Notes under the pieces: model-generated
Seen by the model: the letters and a program-made list of their open reading frames with translations, nothing else
What the model was told of the DNA's origin: nothing
Database searches by the model: none
Shown: in pieces, positions 25,376 through 33,978 of the stretch
How the letters are laid out: each line of letters opens with the position of its first letter
How positions within the stretch are numbered: position 1 is the stretch's first letter
Translations under genes and position numbers: made by a program
DNA from: Butyricicoccus pullicaecorum
GTDB lineage: Bacteria > Bacillota > Clostridia > Oscillospirales > Butyricicoccaceae
Assembly (NCBI GenBank): GCA_018366195.1
Contig: JAGZIN010000013.1
Location: forward strand, 1-63,160
DNA length: 63,160 bases
Direction of reading: 5' to 3'

Positions 25376-27001
25376 ATGGCAAGAGATTTGTACTATGGCG
25401 AGGACGCCAGAACGCGGCTGCAAAACGGTATGGACCAACTGGCCGATGCAGTCAAGACAACAATTGGTCCACAGGGACGCAATGTATTGGTGAGCGGGAT
25501 TGGCGGCAAGCCAGTCATCACCAATGAGGCTTCGGGTGTGACTCGAGATTTTGAACTCAGCGATATTTCGGAAAACCTTGGTGCACAGATGTTGACAGAG
25601 GTTGCCTCTAAAATCAAAGATGAGGTTGGAGACGGAACAACCACAGCAATTTTGCTCACACAGGCTATCATTTGTGAGGGAATCAAAAATATGGCAGCCG
25701 GCGCAGACCCTATGGGACTGCGGCGCGGAATTCATGGCGCAGTAGATGCGGCGGTGCAGTCGATTCGTGAAAGCGCATATCAGCTGGAGAAAAAAGAGGA
25801 TATCGTACAGGTTGCGTCTATTTCAGGCGCAGACCCGCAAACTGGAGAAATGCTGGGCGATATTATGGAGCAGGTCGGACGGGACGGTGTCATTACCGTG
25901 GAGGAGTCCAAGACCATGGACACACGCTTCGAAATCGTTAAGGGAAGCCAGTTTGACAAGGGATATCTTTCAGGATATATGGTGACAGATTCGGAAAAGA
26001 TGATTGTCGAAATGGACGAGCCGTATCTGTTGTTTACCGATAAGAAAATTACCGACTTGCAGGATATCCTGCCGATTTTGGATCAGGTGGCACAGCGCCG
26101 CGGACGTCTGGTGATTGTGGCAGAGGACGTGTCCGGTGAGGCGCTCAAGGCGCTCATCATCAACAAAATGCAGGGCACGATTGAGGCAGCGGCAGTGCGC
26201 GCCCCTGGATTTGGTGACCGCAAGAAGGCCCTGGTCGATGAATTGGCGCTGCTGACCGGCGCAACCGTTGTCCGTGAGGAAACTGGATTTGTTCTGTGTG
26301 ATGCGACCATGGATATGTTGGGTCGTGCAGAAAAGGTTACCATCAGCAAGGACCGCACGGTGATTGTTGGCGGAGCCGGAGATAAAGAAGCGATTCAGGC
26401 AGAGATTGAAAAGCTGCGCCGCCAGCTGGCAGATGCAAAGGACGAGTTTGCAGTAGACCGTGCACGGGAGCGGCTGGGCAAGCTTGCCGGAGGTGTGGCG
26501 GTGATTCGCTTGGGTGCGGCTTCGGAGCTGGAGCTGAAGGACAAAAAGGCGCGTCTTGAAAATGCGATGCATGCGGTGCGTGCTGCAATGGCAGAGGGAA
26601 TTGTAGCTGGCGGCGGTGTCGCATTCTGCAATGCGATTTCGTCTGTGCAGGCATATGCCGATGCGCGTGAGGGAGACGAGCGTGTGGGTGCGCAAATCGT
26701 TGCACGTGCGTTGTATGCTCCATTCCGTCAGATTGTAGAGAATGCAGGTATGGACGGTGCGGTTGTGGCGACAGAGGCTGCAAAGCGCGGTGTCGGCTTT
26801 GGCATGGACGTTACCACGGGAGAATATGTAGATATGATTCAAGCGGGCATCGTCGATCCGGCCAAGGTGGTTCGTCTGGCGCTGGAAAATGCGGCGTCCA
26901 TGGCGGCAGTATTCCTTACAACCGAGGCGAATGTCATCGACCCCAAGGACGAAGCATGGCTGCGTGCGCAGATGGCTGCGGGTCGAAGCCCATTTGTATA
27001 A
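25376..27001 (+). CDS. GroEL-like chaperonin paralogue with degenerate ATPase residues
   Basis: This 541-aa chaperonin of full length (equatorial, intermediate and apical domains) keeps GDGTTTAILL (residues 85-94) and APGFGDRKKA. Two hydrolysis residues of E. coli GroEL are changed: the TKDG segment with Asp52 reads TNEA here (Asn50, Glu51), and Asp398 is Asn396 in ARLENAMHAVRAA. The C-terminal GGM tail is absent and no groES accompanies it. It follows the BCCT gene by 91 bases with no terminator, so it is probably part of that operon. It may be a slow or ATPase-deficient chaperonin for the operon's enzymes. ATG 25376 follows CAGGGAG. Confidence 0.9.
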   Translation: MARDLYYGEDARTRLQNGMDQLADAVKTTIGPQGRNVLVSGIGGKPVITNEASGVTRDFELSDISENLGAQMLTEVASKIKDEVGDGTTTAILLTQAIICEGIKNMAAGADPMGLRRGIHGAVDAAVQSIRESAYQLEKKEDIVQVASISGADPQTGEMLGDIMEQVGRDGVITVEESKTMDTRFEIVKGSQFDKGYLSGYMVTDSEKMIVEMDEPYLLFTDKKITDLQDILPILDQVAQRRGRLVIVAEDVSGEALKALIINKMQGTIEAAAVRAPGFGDRKKALVDELALLTGATVVREETGFVLCDATMDMLGRAEKVTISKDRTVIVGGAGDKEAIQAEIEKLRRQLADAKDEFAVDRARERLGKLAGGVAVIRLGAASELELKDKKARLENAMHAVRAAMAEGIVAGGGVAFCNAISSVQAYADAREGDERVGAQIVARALYAPFRQIVENAGMDGAVVATEAAKRGVGFGMDVTTGEYVDMIQAGIVDPAKVVRLALENAASMAAVFLTTEANVIDPKDEAWLRAQMAAGRSPFV

Positions 27002-27044
27002 TCATATTTTATGGGGATACCCTCGTGTCCTTGTTGATACAGAT

Positions 27045-27081
27045 AAAAATGGTGCCGGAGTTGATTCTGGCACCATTTTTT
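27045..27081 (+). terminator. Terminator at the end of the CoA operon
   Basis: AAAAATGGTGCC(GGAG) and (TTCT)GGCACCATTTTT form a long stem flanked by A and T runs, about 45 bases after the chaperonin stop. Confidence 0.9.
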
Positions 27082-27533
27082 ATCCATATTTTTGATTATA
27101 TAGCTGCTGTGTCGGGCAGCCGTATTACCCGCCATAGAAAATAAATATCAGGATGAAAAGCTGTGAGATTTTCTCTGACAAACAAAAAAGCAGGCAAAAA
27201 ATATGATGTAGAAAAGCAGATTTTGATTGATAAATTGTAAGAAATCTATGACGCGATAATGCAATTTGGACGCTTCTGCTGCGATGGGGATACCAGCCAA
27301 TATTGCGACGAAACCGGCTGTGATGACTTGGGGAAAGAATTCTGGAGGATATGCAGATAGCAAATCACAGCCATGAGAGCAAAATAAGCGGAGAGATACA
27401 GATACGCTCTCGGCAATCTTCAATTTTATGAGTATCGTATAAAATTTTATTGTGATACTGTCAATATTTGGGTAGGTAGAATGTGATGTGAAATATAAAT
27501 AAAATGACGAGAAAGTTTTTGGATATTTTGTTA
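27082..27533. other. AT-rich intergenic region without a supported gene
   Basis: About 450 bases. A minus-strand frame of 132 codons (27148-27546) contains hydrophobic runs, but it has a GTG start without a ribosome site and overlaps the metY promoter. I do not accept it as a gene. No RNA structure was recognised. Confidence 0.45.
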
Positions 27534-27562
27534 TTGACAAGAACACTTTTGCTTGTTAAAAT
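27534..27562 (+). promoter_or_regulatory. Promoter of metY-cysK
   Basis: TTGACA, 17 bases, TAAAAT, about 160 bases before the metY start. Confidence 0.75.
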
Positions 27563-27618
27563 ACAGAATCAAAGAAACATATAAAAGAACTAGGTATTTG
27601 AGAAAGGTTGGACTGTGT

Positions 27619-27675
27619 ATGCGCTATGTATTTCCAATCCTTCTGCGAGCCGGCTGGCGCTGCGGACGAATGTGA
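27619..27675 (+). CDS. Possible leader peptide upstream of metY
   Basis: An 18-codon open frame, MRYVFPILLRAGWRCGRM, begins with ATG a dozen bases after GAAAGG and ends at TGA, 50 bases before metY. It contains a Cys codon and a final Met codon, the products of the genes that follow, so ribosome stalling could regulate them. There is no obvious terminator hairpin between it and metY, so a translational or Rho-linked mechanism would be needed. Small chance frames of this size are common. Confidence 0.35.
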   Translation: MRYVFPILLRAGWRCGRM

Positions 27676-27724
27676 TGTATCTGCGTTTATCATCAATACA
27701 CCACAGACAAAGGAGAACATCACA

Positions 27725-29008
27725 ATGGATACAAATAAAACTTACCGATTTGAAACCCTTCAGCTGCACGCCGGACAGGAGCAGCCAGACCCGGCAACCG
27801 GTGCACGTGCGGTTCCCATTTATCAGACGGCAGCATACGTGTTTGACTCTGCTCAGCAGGCGGCAGAGCGGTTTGCATTGCGTGATGCCGGCAATATTTA
27901 CAGTCGCTTGACCAATCCCACAACGGCAGCCTTGGAAGCGCGGATTGCGGCGCTGGAGGGAGGAACATCGGCACTGGCTCTTGCTTCCGGTGCGGCGGCA
28001 ATCACCTACACCTTACAGAATCTGGTGCGTGCTGGTGACCATATTGTGGCACAGCGTACAATTTACGGCGGTTCCTATAATTTGTTGCAGCATACATTTC
28101 CGCAGCAGGGGGTAACGACCACCTTTGTTGACCCGCTGACTGAGTCCTTCGAAGCAGCAATCCAACCCAATACCAAAGTCATCTTTGTGGAAACCCTCAG
28201 CAATCCCAACAGTGATGTCATCAATCTCGATGCACTGGCACAGATTGCACATCAGCATCAAATCCCCCTTGTCGTAGACAATACATTTGCAACCCCTTAC
28301 CTGATTCGTCCGATTGTACACGGCGCTGATATTGTCGTACACTCTGCTACCAAATTTTTGGGCGGGCATGGTACAACTTTGGGTGGTGTGATTGTGGAAA
28401 GCGGTGCTTTCGATTGGAAGGCATCTGGAAAATTTCCGCAGCTTTCGGAGCCGGACGCAAGCTATCATGGAGTATGCTTTGCAGATGCTTGCGGTGCAGC
28501 GGCATTCTGTACCAGAGTTCGTGCGGTTCTCTTGCGGGATACGGGCGCGGTTTTGTCTCCGTTTGATGCGTTTCTGTTATTGCAGGGATTGGAAACCTTG
28601 TCGCTGCGTGTGGAACGCCACGTACAAAATGCCCTGCGTGCCGTTCGATTTTTGAGTGAGCACCCTGCCATCGAAGCAGTACACCACCCGTCTTTGTCAG
28701 ACAGTCCAACACATGATTTGTATCAAAGCTATTTCCCGCAGGGGGCAGGCTCTATTTTTACAATAGAAGTTGCAGGCGGTGCGCAGGCAGCGCAGCAGTT
28801 TATTGACCGCTTACAGCTGTTTTCACTGCTTGCCAATGTGGCAGATGCAAAATCTCTGGTGATTCACCCTGCATCGACGACGCATGCGCAGATGAATCTG
28901 GAGGAGCAGGAGGCAGCAGGGATTCGCCCCGGCACGGTGCGCTTGTCCATCGGACTCGAGCACATTGAAGATATCTTGGAAGATTTGAAGCAGGCATTGG
29001 AGCATTGA
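27725..29008 (+). CDS. metY: O-acetylhomoserine sulfhydrylase / aminocarboxypropyltransferase
   Basis: This 427-aa PLP enzyme of the Cys/Met-metabolism family makes homocysteine from O-acetylhomoserine and sulfide. ETLQLHAGQEQPDPATGARA and PIYQTAAYVFDSAQ are the MetY-type start, NIYSRLTNPT binds phosphate, and the PLP lysine is in VVHSATKFLGGHGTTLGG. The length fits MetY (about 430), longer than MetB or MetC. The frame extends upstream, but ATG 27725 follows AAAGGAG and matches family starts. cysK follows 12 bases later, so the two sulfide-assimilating enzymes are co-expressed. Confidence 0.94.
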   Translation: MDTNKTYRFETLQLHAGQEQPDPATGARAVPIYQTAAYVFDSAQQAAERFALRDAGNIYSRLTNPTTAALEARIAALEGGTSALALASGAAAITYTLQNLVRAGDHIVAQRTIYGGSYNLLQHTFPQQGVTTTFVDPLTESFEAAIQPNTKVIFVETLSNPNSDVINLDALAQIAHQHQIPLVVDNTFATPYLIRPIVHGADIVVHSATKFLGGHGTTLGGVIVESGAFDWKASGKFPQLSEPDASYHGVCFADACGAAAFCTRVRAVLLRDTGAVLSPFDAFLLLQGLETLSLRVERHVQNALRAVRFLSEHPAIEAVHHPSLSDSPTHDLYQSYFPQGAGSIFTIEVAGGAQAAQQFIDRLQLFSLLANVADAKSLVIHPASTTHAQMNLEEQEAAGIRPGTVRLSIGLEHIEDILEDLKQALEH

Positions 29009-29020
29009 GGAGGAAATAAC

Positions 29021-29959
29021 ATGGCAAGAATCTTTGCACGTGCTTCTGATTTGATTGGCGGCACACCACTAGTGGCCCTGCATGCTGTTTGCAAGGCACA
29101 TGGTGTAAAGGCGCGTGTTCTGGCAAAGCTGGAATGTATGAATCCGGCGGGGTCTGCCAAAGACCGAGCGGCACGTAATATGATTGAAGAAGCGGAGCGC
29201 ACAGGACAGCTGAAGCCGGGTGGCACAATTATCGAGCCGACTTCCGGCAATACTGGAATTGGATTGGCATCGGTCGCTGTCCCGCGTGGATATCGTGTGA
29301 TTCTGACCATGCCCGAAACCATGTCGTTGGAGCGCCGCCGTCTGATTGCTGCCTATGGCGCGGAAATTGTACTGACATCGGGCGCAAAGGGTATGCAGGG
29401 GGCTGTGGAACAGGCACAGGCACTCCATGCGGAACTGGAAGGCAGTATCCTTGCGGGGCAGTTTGACAATCCGGCAAATCCGGCGGCACATTATCAGACC
29501 ACAGGGCCGGAAATCTGGCAGGATACCGACGGACAGGTGGACGCTTTTGTTGCCGGAATCGGAACTGGAGGCACCATCAGCGGGGCGGGAAAGTATCTGA
29601 AGGAACAAAATCCCAACTTGCATATTTTGGCAGTTGAGCCGGCAGATTCGCCTCTGCTCTCAGAGGGGAAAGCGGGACCGCATAAGATTCAGGGGATTGG
29701 TGCAAACTTTGTACCACAGACGCTCGACCGTGGAATCTATGATGAAATTTTTACAGCACAATTTGACGAGGCTGTTGCTTTTGCCCGTGAAATCGCCCGA
29801 AAAGAAGGGCTGCTGGTGGGGATTTCTGGAGGTGCAGCAGTGAGTGCTGCCATTGACTTGGCAAAGCGTCCGGAATATGAAGAAAAGACAATTGTTGTGA
29901 TTGTACCAGATACGGGAGACCGTTATCTCAGTACAGGTATTTTTGATACCGATTGCTGA
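29021..29959 (+). CDS. cysK: Cysteine synthase A (O-acetylserine sulfhydrylase)
   Basis: This 312-aa fold-type II PLP enzyme makes cysteine from O-acetylserine and sulfide. LECMNPAGSAKDRAARNMI contains the PLP lysine, IIEPTSGNTGIGLA the substrate loop, and GIGTGGTISGAGKYLKE the phosphate-binding glycines. The C-terminal VPDTGDRYLSTGIFD is the CysK signature. It lies 12 bases after metY with GAGGAGG before the ATG. One small oddity is that many CysK proteins have N-x-x-x-S-V-K-D at the lysine, whereas this one has GSAKD, which is within normal variation. Confidence 0.95.
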   Translation: MARIFARASDLIGGTPLVALHAVCKAHGVKARVLAKLECMNPAGSAKDRAARNMIEEAERTGQLKPGGTIIEPTSGNTGIGLASVAVPRGYRVILTMPETMSLERRRLIAAYGAEIVLTSGAKGMQGAVEQAQALHAELEGSILAGQFDNPANPAAHYQTTGPEIWQDTDGQVDAFVAGIGTGGTISGAGKYLKEQNPNLHILAVEPADSPLLSEGKAGPHKIQGIGANFVPQTLDRGIYDEIFTAQFDEAVAFAREIARKEGLLVGISGGAAVSAAIDLAKRPEYEEKTIVVIVPDTGDRYLSTGIFDTDC

Positions 29960-30040
29960 ACGTATACTAATTTTGTATAATATGTCCGAAAAGGTCGAGA
30001 GAATTACATATAAATTAGGTATGAAAAAGAGGAGAAGGAC

Positions 30041-30069
30041 TTGCAAAGCCGTGAAAAAGACGGTATAAT
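30041..30069 (+). promoter_or_regulatory. Rubredoxin promoter
   Basis: TTGCAA, 17 bases, TATAAT, about 100 bases before the rubredoxin start. Confidence 0.7.
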
Positions 30070-30168
30070 AAAAGCACAGAAAGGGAATCCAAAGTGATAG
30101 AAAATCACAATTCCTTTCCTTCTAAAAGATAAAATATGATAATTTTCTTGCCATAAGGAGAAGTTGAA

Positions 30169-30330
30169 ATGAACAAGTATGTATGTGATATCTGCGGATA
30201 TGTTTATGATGAAGCTATTGGTGATGTAGACAACGGTGTAGCAGCTGGTACAACATGGGACGCATTGCCGGCAGATTTTGTGTGTCCGCTTTGTGGTGTG
30301 GGCAAGGAATCCTTCTCTAAGATGGACTAA
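30169..30330 (+). CDS. Rubredoxin
   Basis: This 53-aa iron protein carries single electrons in the cytosol of anaerobes, typically to rubrerythrin or other oxygen/peroxide-detoxifying reductases. Both iron knuckles are present: YVCDICGYVYDEAIGD and DFVCPLCGVGKESFSK, giving four cysteines for one iron. Length is standard. TAAGGAG lies before the ATG. The gene is monocistronic, with its own promoter and a terminator at 30414. Its partner enzyme is not in this window; the hemerythrin at 40615 may serve the same defence. Confidence 0.96.
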   Translation: MNKYVCDICGYVYDEAIGDVDNGVAAGTTWDALPADFVCPLCGVGKESFSKMD

Positions 30331-30413
30331 CTCCCATTCCCGAAGCATTCCAAACAGATTTACCTTTTCATGATTCTATCTGAAATTCCGATTTCCATCT
30401 TTTATTTTGCCTC

Positions 30414-30440
30414 AAAAAGGACGCAGTTTGCGTCCTTTTT
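30414..30440 (+). terminator. Terminator after rubredoxin
   Basis: AAAAAGGACGCA and TGCGTCCTTTTT pair around GTT. Confidence 0.9.
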
Positions 30441-30491
30441 GAATGGATATTTCGAATCAACAAAGAAGATTCTCGTTTGATGACTCGTATA

Positions 30492-30539
30492 GAAAACCGC
30501 CTGTTCAGAAAACAGCTTTCTGAACAGGCGGTTTTTTTT
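30492..30539. terminator. Second, bidirectional terminator before the MATE gene end
   Basis: AAAACCGCCTGTTCAGAAA and TTTCTGAACAGGCGGTTTT pair around five bases, then eight T residues. It serves rightward readthrough and possibly the leftward MATE transcript. Between 30540 and 30661 I see nothing else. Confidence 0.85.
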
Positions 30540-30661
30540 GTTACGTAAAAGCTTTGTACACCGGTGGGAAAAGGATAAGTACACGCAGATAAACTTATCT
30601 CCGGGTCAATACAGCTTGTTACCAGATTGGATAGGAAACACAAACGATGATGTTCTATGTG

Positions 30662-32017
30662 TTATTCGGGCAGTGTACCGAGCATCTGACGGTGCACACG
30701 GCGATATAGGAGCACAGCGGCGAGCAGACCAACGGCTTCTGCCAATGGAACGGACAGCCACACAGCCGATAAGCTGTATCGTGCCAAAAGTGCGGCGAGT
30801 GGAAGAATCACAATCAGCTGACGGAGCAGAGCCACAAACAATGATTCATTTCCGCGTCCCAATCCTTGCATACAGCCGGACAGAATCAGCGAGACACCAG
30901 CCAAACAAAATGAAGTTGAGATGATGCGGATACCGGGAATCCCAATGGTTACCATAGCTTCCGAGGCATCGAACAACCGGAGCAGCGGAACAGGCAGTGC
31001 CTCAAACAGCAGCGTGCCGACCGCCATGATGCCGAGTCCAAGAAGCATTGCATGACGGGTGATTCGTTCGATACGGCTGCGCTTTTTGGCACCATAGTTA
31101 TATCCAATCATGGGAATCAGCGCATTGTTCAGACCGTAGATGGGCATAAATAGAAAGTTTTGCAGCTTGTAGTAAATTCCATAAAATCCTACTGCAGTTT
31201 GTGAAAATGGCATGAGGATATGGTTGAACCCGATGGTGAGCACACTCATCAGAGATTGCTGCAAGGCAGCCGGCAGACCAATCCGAACGATTTCGCGCAG
31301 GATAGTCCTGTCCGGTCGGAAGCCGCGCATCTGGATATGAATATCGCGGTTGCATTTGACGTTGATGAAGAAGCCAATCCCCATAGCGATGATTTGAGAC
31401 AGGACTGTGGCAAGCGCTGCGCCCGTGGTACCAAGGGCGGGACAGCCCAGCAGACCAAAAATCATAATGGGGTCAAGCACACAGTTGAGCACGGCACCAA
31501 TCAGTTGTGTAATCATGTGATAGACGGTGTTGCCGGTTGCCTGCATCAGACGTTCTGCTGTGAACAGCAAAAATACACCGCAGGAGGCAACCGAAACAAC
31601 AGTTACATAGCTGGTTCCCATATCTATGACAGTGGGGATATCCGTAAACAGGGAGATGAATGTCCGACCGAACAGCAGACCAAGCACAGCAAACAGAATC
31701 CAAAAGCAGACAGACAGGAAAATACCGTTGGAAGCAACGGCGTCTGCCTCCTGTTGTTTTTGTTCGCCCAGACGACGGGACAGCAGCGCGTTGATGCCAA
31801 CTCCTGTGCCGGTTGCTACGGCAATCATCAAAAGCTGTACCGGAAACGCAAGTGTCACTGCGGTCAGGGCATCTTCGCTGATACGGGCAACAAAAGCGCT
31901 GTCTACAATGTTGTACAGTGCCTGTACCAGCATGGACAGCATGATGGGGAAGGACATGGTGAGAATCAGGCGTCCCTCCGGCATGGTACCCATTTTGTTT
32001 TCGTTTGCCTTTTCCAT
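30662..32017 (-). CDS. MATE family multidrug/organic cation efflux transporter
   Basis: This 451-aa protein has 12 hydrophobic segments in two related halves. The first half begins GRLILTMSFPIMLSMLVQALYNIVDSAFVARI, the classic MATE opening. MATE pumps expel cationic compounds, drugs or metabolites using a sodium or proton gradient. Length and hydrophobic pattern fit the DinF/NorM-like Clostridial branch. Substrate is unknown. AGGGGGA precedes the ATG. It reads leftward, and the upstream 32018-32233 region has no clear motif. Confidence 0.92.
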   Translation of the reverse strand: MEKANENKMGTMPEGRLILTMSFPIMLSMLVQALYNIVDSAFVARISEDALTAVTLAFPVQLLMIAVATGTGVGINALLSRRLGEQKQQEADAVASNGIFLSVCFWILFAVLGLLFGRTFISLFTDIPTVIDMGTSYVTVVSVASCGVFLLFTAERLMQATGNTVYHMITQLIGAVLNCVLDPIMIFGLLGCPALGTTGAALATVLSQIIAMGIGFFINVKCNRDIHIQMRGFRPDRTILREIVRIGLPAALQQSLMSVLTIGFNHILMPFSQTAVGFYGIYYKLQNFLFMPIYGLNNALIPMIGYNYGAKKRSRIERITRHAMLLGLGIMAVGTLLFEALPVPLLRLFDASEAMVTIGIPGIRIISTSFCLAGVSLILSGCMQGLGRGNESLFVALLRQLIVILPLAALLARYSLSAVWLSVPLAEAVGLLAAVLLYRRVHRQMLGTLPE

Positions 32018-32233
32018 AAGGAATCCCCCTGTTTTGTGCAGAATGGACGGCAGAGTCCGACAATCCAGTCAAGACTGGGTGATGAGCATTTGATATAAAG
32101 TCCGAATTCAGATGGTCGGAAAATGAAGTTTTTGACACCCTAATTATAGTAGCGCGTTTTTCAAAAGTCAAGCGGGAAAGCGAAAAAAACCGCAGGAGGG
32201 CTTGTTGGTTGTGAAGAAATACCAATACTAAAA

Positions 32234-33616
32234 TCAGGTGCCGAAGTAGGAAAAGTGCATATAATCCCGTTTTGAGGTCCAAGCATCACCGCCCCAAGCA
32301 AATCCATGGGCTGCAAAGGCGCGTACGACATCTCCGCCGGCAGGAATGGAATGGGGGTCAAGAATGGGTGTCCAGTGGGAACCGGTTGTGACCTTGATGA
32401 CTTTTCCGCTTGCATCAATGGTACACTCCATATTTTCCATATAATTGAGGTCAATGGCAGTTCCTTGCCGGTGCTCGGAGCGTGTGCTGGCGCGCCAAGA
32501 GTAACCGCCGGCATCTTTGATTGGAAATTTTTCGTCACCCTCAAAGATTTCATCGAATACAGCATGTACTTCATCTGCAATTGCACGATGGATTTTGAAG
32601 GTTCTGGTTGCGGGGGTTTTCTGTCCGCTGGACAAAAGAGACCATACTTTCACAGTCACATCGACCATGTTGGCTTCTGCTTGCTCCTGTGTGGTGTAAT
32701 AATCCCCATTTTCCCCAAAGACAGACAGCTTTTTTTCGGAAACGGTACCAGAAACTGGAATGGGCTCTCCCATAATCAAAAGCTGATTGTGCGCTTCGGA
32801 TTGTTCTGGCTCAGGCTGTGACGTGTTCTCGGTCTGTTCCGACTGGTCGGGTTTGGATAAGAATTCCGTTCTGCCATCGGTTTGCGCCTCTTTGTCTGTG
32901 TTTTCAGGCTTCGTTCCCATGACTGTGGTGCCGTCTGTCATCATATCAGAAGGCTTGAGCGGCTTGGTGTCAAAGGACGATAAGAAACGGTTCGCCATAA
33001 TCAGGGATTGCTCACGGGTGGCAGTACCCAATGGCTCCAAGAGCGTGCGTGTTTGACCGGAATGCTCGGGGTCAGGGGACTGCAAGACTTCAACCCCTCG
33101 TATGATTCCGCTGGAGAGCATGATTTCAGTTGCGGAAACGGCATAGGGACGTAAATCCTTACCGTCTGGAAAGGATTTGGCAGATACTGTGATTTTGGGC
33201 TTGTCCGCTTCGCAGCGTGTGCGTACATTTTCCAAGATCACACAGAGGTCTTGCCGGCTGACCGGCTCATTCGGAGCAAAATGGTTTTGGTCACGTCCAG
33301 AAACGAGCTTCATTTCATAGGCGGTATTGACGTCGGGGTCTTTACAGTCCTTGAAATACACTTTTTTTGTCCGCGGAACTTTTGTTTTTCTCTCGGCTTC
33401 ATAGAGATTGAGGGCAACCGCGCAAAATTCGGCACGGGATATGGGCGTGCGTGCATCTAGGGAAGCGAATTTATCGGGAGCCAGTCCAGCGGTTCCCGCT
33501 GCGAGCACATCGGATTTTGCCCAAGGAGAGATTCCTGTGAGTGCATGAGCATGGGATAGGTTGGAAATCGAGAGTATGGCAGTCAAAAGTGTACAGAATA
33601 AGCGGGGATATTTCAT
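32234..33616 (-). CDS. Secreted SLH-domain protein with M15-type D-Ala-D-Ala peptidase domain
   Basis: The 460-aa precursor has a signal peptide (first 26 or so residues, cut near HAHALTG). Residues 30-220 contain about three S-layer homology-like units (TPISRAEFCAVALNLYE, EPVSRQDLCVILENV, ATREQSLIMANRFL) that attach proteins to wall polymers. A Glu/Gln/Ser-rich linker follows. The last 130 residues are a peptidase_M15 (VanY/DacB type) domain with zinc ligands in SEHRQGTAIDLN and DYMHFSYFG. It likely trims stem peptides in peptidoglycan. AAAGGAG precedes the ATG. Confidence 0.88.
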   Translation of the reverse strand: MKYPRLFCTLLTAILSISNLSHAHALTGISPWAKSDVLAAGTAGLAPDKFASLDARTPISRAEFCAVALNLYEAERKTKVPRTKKVYFKDCKDPDVNTAYEMKLVSGRDQNHFAPNEPVSRQDLCVILENVRTRCEADKPKITVSAKSFPDGKDLRPYAVSATEIMLSSGIIRGVEVLQSPDPEHSGQTRTLLEPLGTATREQSLIMANRFLSSFDTKPLKPSDMMTDGTTVMGTKPENTDKEAQTDGRTEFLSKPDQSEQTENTSQPEPEQSEAHNQLLIMGEPIPVSGTVSEKKLSVFGENGDYYTTQEQAEANMVDVTVKVWSLLSSGQKTPATRTFKIHRAIADEVHAVFDEIFEGDEKFPIKDAGGYSWRASTRSEHRQGTAIDLNYMENMECTIDASGKVIKVTTGSHWTPILDPHSIPAGGDVVRAFAAHGFAWGGDAWTSKRDYMHFSYFGT

Positions 33617-33913
33617 TTTTATGAGAACTCCTTTCTGAACCCGTTTGCAGAATAACGGTGGAAAAGAAAAATTACAATTTGGTTACAGGTTCATTACATC
33701 ATATTCCATATCAAATGTCAATTATATTGACGAAAATCACTTGGTTTTGTTCCACTACTTGGAATACACTCTTTCGAATGAGATACAAGTTGGGGATAAC
33801 TCTGTGCATGAGGTGGAAAAGTGATTACATAGAGAATCGGAAAAAGGAGAGAAAAATCAGATAAAATGCAACTATTTCAGAGAAAATAAGGAAAAAATGG
33901 AAGGGATAAAAAG

Positions 33914-33943
33914 TTATGCACACAATCCACAGGGTTATCCACA
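33914..33943 (+). promoter_or_regulatory. Pair of DnaA boxes in intergenic region
   Basis: TTATGCACA (33914-33922) and the perfect TTATCCACA (33935-33943) lie 21 bases apart. The whole 33617-33978 gap is AT-rich and otherwise empty of recognised elements. No dnaA, dnaN or rpmH is nearby, so this is not the normal origin neighbourhood; a DnaA-titration or regulatory site is possible. Confidence 0.45.
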
Positions 33944-33978
33944 AAGAGAATGATACAACAAAAAATAACAAAAAGTAA

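Noticed and set aside
27148..27546. 132-codon minus-strand frame with hydrophobic stretches
   Set aside because: GTG start without ribosome site, overlaps the metY promoter, low-complexity AT-rich composition, no family resemblance.
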